Of a stretch of DNA of 64,000 nucleotides, positions 58,344 to 64,000 are shown one piece after another. A program made the translations under genes and the position numbers. The notes under the pieces are model-generated. The model searched no databases. It saw only the letters and a program-made list of their open reading frames with translations, and was not told where the DNA came from. Where the stretch lies: NCBI GenBank assembly GCA_934047225.1, contig OW203990.1:22547045-22611044 (forward strand), read 5' to 3'. The DNA is from Ypsolopha sequella. Taxonomy: Eukaryota; Arthropoda; Insecta; Lepidoptera; Ypsolophidae. How positions within the stretch are numbered: the first letter of the stretch is position 1; every line of letters starts with the position of its first letter.

Positions 58344-58965
58344 ATCCCATCAAAAACATAAAATGTACAAAAATGGCAAGTCTCGCAACGCAATCCTTCC
58401 ACCGTAAAAAGTTGTGAGATCTTATGTTAAGCCAAGTCTGCTATTTTAGTTTTTATAGAAGCACCTTTTCATTTAAGTTAGTATGGGAGCACCTATTTAA
58501 CAAATTTATCATTAATTGTTTCCTATTTAGTTACCTACCAACATTAAGTGACTGTATTAATATTAGTCATCTTTATTTCCTAATAAAATATAGTGACTTC
58601 GCAATCGCACAGCAACATATACAACATATCAGCTACCTAATACCAATTTATTAGCGATTTGAGAAGATATTTCTACGCATCAGTGCTTTATTTGTGCTCT
58701 GCGATTGCAAAGTCACCATATTTTATTAGGAAATAAAGATGACTAATATTAATACAGTCACTTAATGTTGGTAGGTAACTAAATAGGAAACAATTAATGA
58801 TAAATTTGTTAAATAGGTGCTCCCATACTAACTTAAATGAAAAGGTGCTTCTATAAAAACTAAAATAGCAGACTTGGCTTAACATAAGATCTCACAACTT
58901 TTTACGGTGGAAGGATTGCGTTGCGAGACTTGCCATTTTTGTACATTTTATGTTTTTGATGGGAT
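58344..58965. repeat. large near-perfect inverted repeat, ~270-bp arms
   Basis: Left arm about 58344-58613 and right arm about 58695-58965. They are identical over the outer ~245 bp as far as I can read and have a few differences near the loop (tatagtgacttcgc against tatggtgactttgc). The loop is about 81 bases. Each arm carries the same long frame read outward-in, which is only a consequence of the duplication. It lies in an eIF2B-alpha intron, 60 bp from the OTU pseudogene. Confidence 0.9.
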
Positions 58966-59024
58966 CTCATTTCTTTTTGTAGGTAGTCCTCCTTTTTTTC
59001 TTCTCGGGTAATATTTCTTGCACG

Positions 59025-59507
59025 TCAGCTGCGGATTTTCTTAAAACCCACTCCCTTTAACTGATCATTAGGACATACTCCTGAGAAACTAGTATCGGGA
59101 AGGAGCATTTCATAATGACCACCTAAGAAACTACCAGAGAATCGTAAACGTTTCACTGGCATCCCAGGATCGCCACCGAATGATCCTCTCAAACGGCCAT
59201 TTTCGTAAACCTCGAACGTAAATGGATACAAAGCGGTGGCTGCGGTGGTAGGTGGTAGTTTTCATCATTGCTGTCGAGTACAGGTCAGCGTTAATGTGTC
59301 TCCACGCTCGTCACACGTATAAAGTTGCATTTCATCCCAATGCGCTACCACATACTCGACTACCGCACACCTAATGTCATATGACGACTCAATGTTCCCA
59401 TACATAGAGAATGACAAAGAATGGAACAAACATGAACCATCTCCAGGTATGGGGACAACTAGGTGTGGACAAGGATTTTCATTTATGTACAATATTTCAG
59501 GTTCCAT
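59025..59507 (-). pseudogene. OTU-like cysteine protease, broken copy
   Basis: The minus strand reads MEPEILYINENPCPHLVVPI then PGDGSCLFHSLSFSMYGN: the OTU catalytic Asp-Gly-x-Cys box. After two in-frame TGA codons near 59260, the same frame continues LYPFTFEVYENGRLRGSFGG and ends near SFLGGHYEMLLP, with the OTU His box. Total about 160 residues, near the size of a small OTU domain. OTU proteins remove ubiquitin; viral- and transposon-type OTU genes also occur. The tandem stops make this copy non-functional unless spliced around. It sits in an eIF2B-alpha intron. Confidence 0.72.
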
Positions 59508-59824
59508 TGCAATATTATTTTTTACTGTAAGTTATTATTACTATTATCCACAATTAGATGCAACAGGCAGGTTAAAATTTATTTTGATCATTAAGTGAAA
59601 GGCAGGCTTGTCAGTCTAAACCACAGAGTACATTATTATGTCTAAACCTCTCAGAATAATGATATAAACCTGGTCTTTTTTGAATGACACACGAGTACAT
59701 AGACATTTCAATATACCTACATTATAGAGGATGCATATACAAATAAAACAACATTAGCAGCTTTATTTTTCCTTTAATATATTTAAAGCTTTACTTGATA
59801 AATAACCTTTTACCTTGATTTTTA

Positions 59825-61060
59825 GGGTTCCGTATCATTAGGTTCCGTGACCCTATTACTAATCCTCCGCTGTCTATCCATCTATCACATGGGTCTACAG
59901 CTTCAGCCGTTACAGGTAGCGCGTAAATATTTTCACATAATATATGTTACATTGAAAACTCTATCACGGCAAATAATAATATGGCCCCTATCACAGCATA
60001 AAAAGTTCAATAAATGGAAATCCAAGGGGGGTCCAATTATTCGATGTTATTTGTTTCAGCTCTATCTTTATAAAACAACAATTTTGGGCATATAAATATT
60101 AGAGTTCCGTATTCAAAAGGTGCTGATTTGTTTGTCAGGCGCTACCATTTTAGCGCCTTGTTTTTTGTCGCCTTGATGTTGCTATGTCATCTTTATTGTT
60201 GGTATTTACCATAATGATTTGGGGTTTCGTACCCATATTGTGTGATAGTAGTACGGAACCCTTCGTGAGCGAGTCTGACTTGCACTTAGCCGGTTTAATA
60301 GCGACTTAATAACGAAATGTTGATATTTATCTTCTTAAATAGACTAAATGTGTTTTAGGGTTCCTTACCCAAAGCACAAATTATTATAACAAAGGCGGTT
60401 ATACATACAAGTTGAAAATTTAGGCAGACTACTTTAAAGTAAAATAATAAAAATTAGGGTTCCTTCCTAAAAAGGTACCGAATTGTTTGTCAGGCGCTAC
60501 CGTTTTATCGCTTTGTTTGTTGTCGCCTTGATGGTGCTATGGCATCTATGTTGTTGCAATTTACTTTTAGGGTTCCATACCCGTATTGTGTAGGGATACG
60601 GAACCCTTTATGCGCGAGTCGGATTCGCAAACTACCGTTTTTTTAGTGACTTAATTACGAAATGTTGATATTTTCTTCTTAACTAGACTAATATTGTGAA
60701 TGTGTGGAACATTATAAACCACCCTTTTTAGGGCGCCTTACCCAAGGAACAGATTATTATAACAAAGGCTCTATCTTTAGAAAGGTAATACAACATACAA
60801 ATGAAAGTTTAAACTTTCGGCAGTCTGTAGTAAATACTTTAAAGTAAAATAATGAAAATTTGGGTTCCGTACTAAAAAGGTACCGAATTGTTTGTCAGGC
60901 GCTACCGTTTTATCGCTTTGTTTTTTGTCGCCTTAATGTTGCTATGGCATCTTTATTGTTGTTATTTACTTTTAGGGTTCCGTACCCGTATTGTGTAGGG
61001 GTACAGAACTCTTTATGCACGAGTCAGATTCGCACTTTACCGGTTTTATTTTTTAGTTTT
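59825..61060 (+). repeat. array of 'gggttccgta' repeat units
   Basis: Three related units, 'ttccgta(c/t)..aaaaggt ... ttgtttgtcaggcgctacc ... tcgcact(t)..ccggttt', start near 60100, 60460 and 60862, i.e. tandem with periods of about 360 and 400 bp. A further diverged unit lies at 59825-60000. Same class as 4268-5103. Confidence 0.75.
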
Positions 61061-61889
61061 CGCACTTTAACTTTAACGTAGAATTTTTCGTTTTAGGCGT
61101 CTTTAATGCAAAGCAGCACACCACCAACGTGATCTAGTGTCATACAAATTTATAGATGCAGCTGGAAACATACATTTTGTATAGACTTTGTATGGAAATA
61201 TTAAATTACCAACCGCAAATAACATTTATATATTTTTTTGTTGCAATGTACACTTAACACTAACCGCATGCAAAATTTCAAGTTTGTAGGCTTGCTAGAA
61301 CACCTTTAGACTTTTGATTATGTGTCAGTCAGTCAGTGACAAAATAAGGGAACTTTGACTTGAGATATTTCGTAATCGAATATAGGTACAAAGTTGTAAT
61401 TTGGGGTCAGAAGTAGGATCAGTAAGTACTCTTGGTTCCTGAAATTTCAGATTTCTAGCTTTACCCACAACGAAGATACAGGGGGGTTGAAAGTGCCGTG
61501 AGTTGCTTCGAGAAAAGGATGGTACGGCCGTTCCGCGTTTTTTCTGCGAGACTTTGCGGGGGCACTGCCGTGCCCCCAGATACGACAAAAATACTTTTTA
61601 TTAACAAATGGGACCTTTTAACGATATACAATCTACCCTAAAATCATCATGATAAATATAAAATATTGAAATGCAAAACAGTAAAAAAAAGGTTTTATCC
61701 CCTGACATTTGCAAACGTCACCATTCTTTCGAATGAACGGCCGGAGTTTAGTATATTTTCACATCTGTAATATTTAGTACAGTATGCTACGATTCACCGC
61801 GGACCCTGCGTGTCATGATCAATTGTTACTTGATACGATTTTAATTGAATTACTAATTCTTTTTGGTTAAATAACAACTACCCTCTTAC
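61061..61889. other. eIF2B-alpha intron (part), nothing recognised
   Basis: No exon or clear element seen. Confidence 0.45.
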
Positions 61890-62002
61890 CCGCTGTTATC
61901 AGGTGCAGACATTGTGACATAGACTTGGAACCTCTTGTTGGCCTTTGCTGCTTCTAACATCGCTTGCAAAACTACCCTCGATCTTGAGTGTGTTAGAATC
62001 CT
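61890..62002 (-). CDS. eIF2Balpha: eIF2B subunit alpha, exon
   Basis: Acceptor cctaatgtttcag, donor AGCGG|GTAAGA. It reads RILTHSRSRVVLQAMLEAAK then ANKRFQVYVTMSAPDNSG. The ILTHS.SRVV and RF.VYVT.S.PD.SG motifs are typical of eIF2B-alpha. The usual Glu of the TES motif is Met here (ATG at about 61911). Phase 0 in; two bases carried to 57254. Confidence 0.96.
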
Positions 62003-62239
62003 CTGAAACATTAGGCAAATGTGGGTAATTTGAATGACGCAAAGACGCAATTAACAGAAAAAAAGCAGCTAGCTTTTTGAGATGAAATGAATCCCCAAAA
62101 AACCGGTTTTGTATGCAAATTTTAAAACTGATTGCTCGAAGTGTTAAATGGATAAATAAGATTAAAAAAAAAAAACATAAGATACAGTACATGCATGATG
62201 CAATAATGTGTAAATTGTCATCAAAAATTTACTTAATCA

Positions 62240-62370
62240 CATCCACCCATACATATACTCACATCTGTCTCCCAGAGGAGTAGGCAGATACCTACTACAG
62301 ATTTCCATCTGCTTCGAACACCTCCTTCGCTTCTTCCACATCCATTAATCTACTCATAAGAACTTCCTCT
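62240..62370 (-). repeat. LINE 3'-end fragment, reversed
   Basis: Contains 'ctgtctcccagaggagtagg' and 'cttcgcttcttccacatcca', the complement of the 3' end of the copy at 62400-62640. The two copies are head to head. Confidence 0.6.
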
Positions 62371-62399
62371 ATTCCAGGTACTTTTATTAATTGACAAAT

Positions 62400-62640
62400 A
62401 GTTAATGAATATTTTTTTTAGTGCAATTGAAATTTATGGTGCGCAAGTGGAAGGTACAGCTCGACCAAAGCGCCACGAAATTGGTGACATACTGAACAAG
62501 GGCCTTATCAAAAGTACCCAGAAGAAAAGAGCTTGTATGACTAGATTAATGGATGTGGAAGAGGCGAAAGAGGTGTGTCTGGATCGTAGCAGATGGAAAT
62601 CTGAAGTCTCTGCCTACCCTTTTGGGAGACAGGTGTAAGT
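62400..62640 (+). pseudogene. non-LTR retrotransposon C-terminal fragment
   Basis: The plus strand reads EIYGAQVEGTARPKRHEIGD then ILNKGLIKSTQKKRACMTRL and WKSEVSAYPFGRQV, the known-looking C-terminal tail of an endonuclease-reverse transcriptase. Only the tail remains. Confidence 0.72.
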
Positions 62641-62740
62641 ATTTTATTAAGTAATAAAATTAGGCAGTTGTTAGATTATTAAATTGAACAAACTTTATTT
62701 TATGGCATTCTCAATGAATGATAAATAGTATGATACTAAC

Positions 62741-62857
62741 ACAGCCATCTCTGATAAAAGGTAGTGCCTGCGTGGCGACCTTCCCCCTCGCCTCCAGGAG
62801 GGTATCCAGGAATATGTGCCCTCTCTGCAGCATGATCTGTTCACACTCCTCAAATGA
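62741..62857 (-). CDS. eIF2Balpha: eIF2B subunit alpha, exon
   Basis: Acceptor atttgtttccag, donor GGCTGT|GTTAGT, 39 codons, phase 0. It reads SFEECEQIMLQRGHIFLDTL then LEARGKVATQALPFIRDGC, matching the FEECK.IM..RGELFL helix and FI.DG of eIF2B-alpha. Confidence 0.95.
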
Positions 62858-63581
62858 CTGGAAACAAATATTAATTGGTCATTCTGTGACAAAACAATCA
62901 TATTGAGTTGTATGTTTACTTTATAAATTAGTTTTTTAAAATTTCTATAATTTACAAATTATAACCAAAGGGTAAGTAAGAATGGAACGATTATGGTGAA
63001 ATTTACTTTTTGACGCATTTCTGGAATTAACCGACACAAGTTGTTAAAATAAACTGGTAAAAAATGTTGATACTTTACGAGAAAACAAAAATGTTAATCA
63101 CAATATAAGCATATAAAATAGTTCCTCTGCCATAATGTTGCCTTCCCTGTGTAAACGAGATGATGGAAAAACAAAATTTTATGTCTATGGATTGGATGAT
63201 ATTGGTGCTACCAATGCAATCCAGTTTGCATTGCTGCCAACATTAGGGCAAAGGAACTATTTGATGAGTAGATAAACAGCTGAACATAAAATTATGTTAT
63301 TTTATTAAGACCTACCTACTTATGTACAGTTACCTGCAATACAAGCCACCCGTTTTACTATCATTTAAAACATAAGAATGGCAATACAATATGTAGGGGC
63401 CTATATTTAATTTTGGCGAACCAGATTATAGAACCAATTATATGTACAACCAGTCGCAAATAAATAAATAATTAGTAAATATCATTGCATGTGCATCATG
63501 GGGGGAAGCCAATATTTTTTACGGGTTGCAGAGTTATTTTTGGCAGGTCATAATATTGTAAATAAAAAACAGATGAAGCAC
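62858..63581. other. eIF2B-alpha intron
   Basis: AT-rich; no exon or repeat boundary recognised. Confidence 0.5.
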
Positions 63582-63721
63582 CTTGACATCCAGTTTCGCG
63601 AGTGTAATGAACCTCATGAACAGTTCACACCCAGAGTTGATAGCTGTGACAGGCTGGTTGCAATTCCGCATAGCGTCTACTGCCAACTGAAGGTTTAGAT
63701 CAAGCTCTCGCACCGTTGCCA
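63582..63721 (-). CDS. eIF2Balpha: eIF2B subunit alpha, exon
   Basis: Acceptor atttgttgttacag, donor GTCAAG|GTGCTT (a weak donor beyond GT). It reads (V)-ATVRELDLNLQLAVDAMRN, then INSGCELFMRFITLAKLDVK, matching the ..T..L...L..A......V.S.GELFLRFI.L region of eIF2B-alpha. Two bases complete Val from the previous exon; it leaves phase 0. Confidence 0.95.
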
Positions 63722-63800
63722 CTGTAACAACAAATAACATTCATGGTCTCTATTTTTCAGTAGCTTACAATGAAATAAGAAAGAAGTGAATGCAACTCAC

Positions 63801-63902
63801 CTTTATAGTTTTCTATTACAGTCAATAAAGTTCTAATAGCTGCTACACCAGCAGACACATCTTCTTCTTCTCTCATAATCTTTAGAAATATATCTTGGAC
63901 TT
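63801..63902 (-). CDS. eIF2Balpha: eIF2B subunit alpha, N-terminal exon (first exon off window)
   Basis: Acceptor atttttaattttcag, donor TATAAAG|GTGAGT. It reads (E)-VQDIFLKIMREEEDVSAGVA then AIRTLLTVIENYK, equal to the (S)AVAAIRTLL start of eIF2B-alpha. Two bases at its beginning need one base from an upstream exon, which must carry the start codon and lies beyond 64000. The summed exons from here to 51912 keep one frame. Confidence 0.93.
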
Positions 63903-64000
63903 CTGAAAATTAAAAATAGGTATGTAACTTAGGGTTACCAACCCTGTGTGCTCATTTTAGAGAACAAGTGATATTAAATTACAAGATTTGAGGAAAACAT

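Noticed and set aside
58424..58885. A near-identical 'protein' encoded on both strands
   Set aside because: It results from the inverted repeat; sequence is AT-rich and unlike a conserved protein.

Overview
The window is nuclear DNA of an insect, most likely a moth or butterfly (Lepidoptera). The evidence is the split genes with GT-AG introns, the AT-rich introns, and interspersed repeats of a type I associate with Lepidoptera: 'gggttccgta ... cgcacttggccggttttt' units, 'gcgacccgccccggcttcgc' units, a tRNA-headed SINE and (TTGTA)n-tailed LINE ends. I see no prokaryotic genes, operons or CRISPR arrays.

Three host-type genes can be read with matching splice phases. (1) At the left edge, on the minus strand, a gene with a SWIM-like zinc finger and a YqaJ/lambda-exonuclease-like nuclease domain runs off the window (<1..1704). 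(2) On the plus strand, 12 exons from 22960 to 43331 encode the C-terminal 791 residues of the Fps/Fes/Fer non-receptor tyrosine kinase: F-BAR, coiled-coil and linker, SH2, kinase. The exons for the start of the F-BAR domain were not found. A separate exon at 35468-35584 carries its own ATG and joins in frame to the SH2 exon, which suggests a short SH2-kinase isoform. (3) On the minus strand, six exons from 63902 down to 51912 encode translation initiation factor eIF2B subunit alpha; the first exon lies beyond the right edge. Fps and eIF2B-alpha converge tail to tail.

Mobile DNA makes up much of the rest. A BEL/Pao LTR retrotransposon (43734-50570) has one uninterrupted 1780-codon gag-pol frame and LTRs that match over 462 bp. 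It lies about 400 bp past the fps stop codon. A decayed mariner sits 11 bp inside an fps intron. Other items are a hAT-like non-autonomous element, TTAA-flanked MITEs, an element with about 225-bp terminal inverted repeats, several LINE 3' ends, a SINE, and two very large inverted repeats (171-bp perfect arms; about 270-bp near-perfect arms). Within eIF2B-alpha introns lie two broken genes: a Mutator-like/YqaJ pseudogene and an OTU-protease pseudogene.

By region: 1-1704 SWIM-YqaJ gene; 1705-22959 no recognised coding exon, many repeats; 22960-43331 fps; 43734-50570 BEL; 50571-51911 space between the converging genes; 51912-63902 eIF2B-alpha. I found no convincing novel multi-gene system. The most useful leads are the alternative fps start exon, the large inverted repeats, and the two separate YqaJ-nuclease loci.
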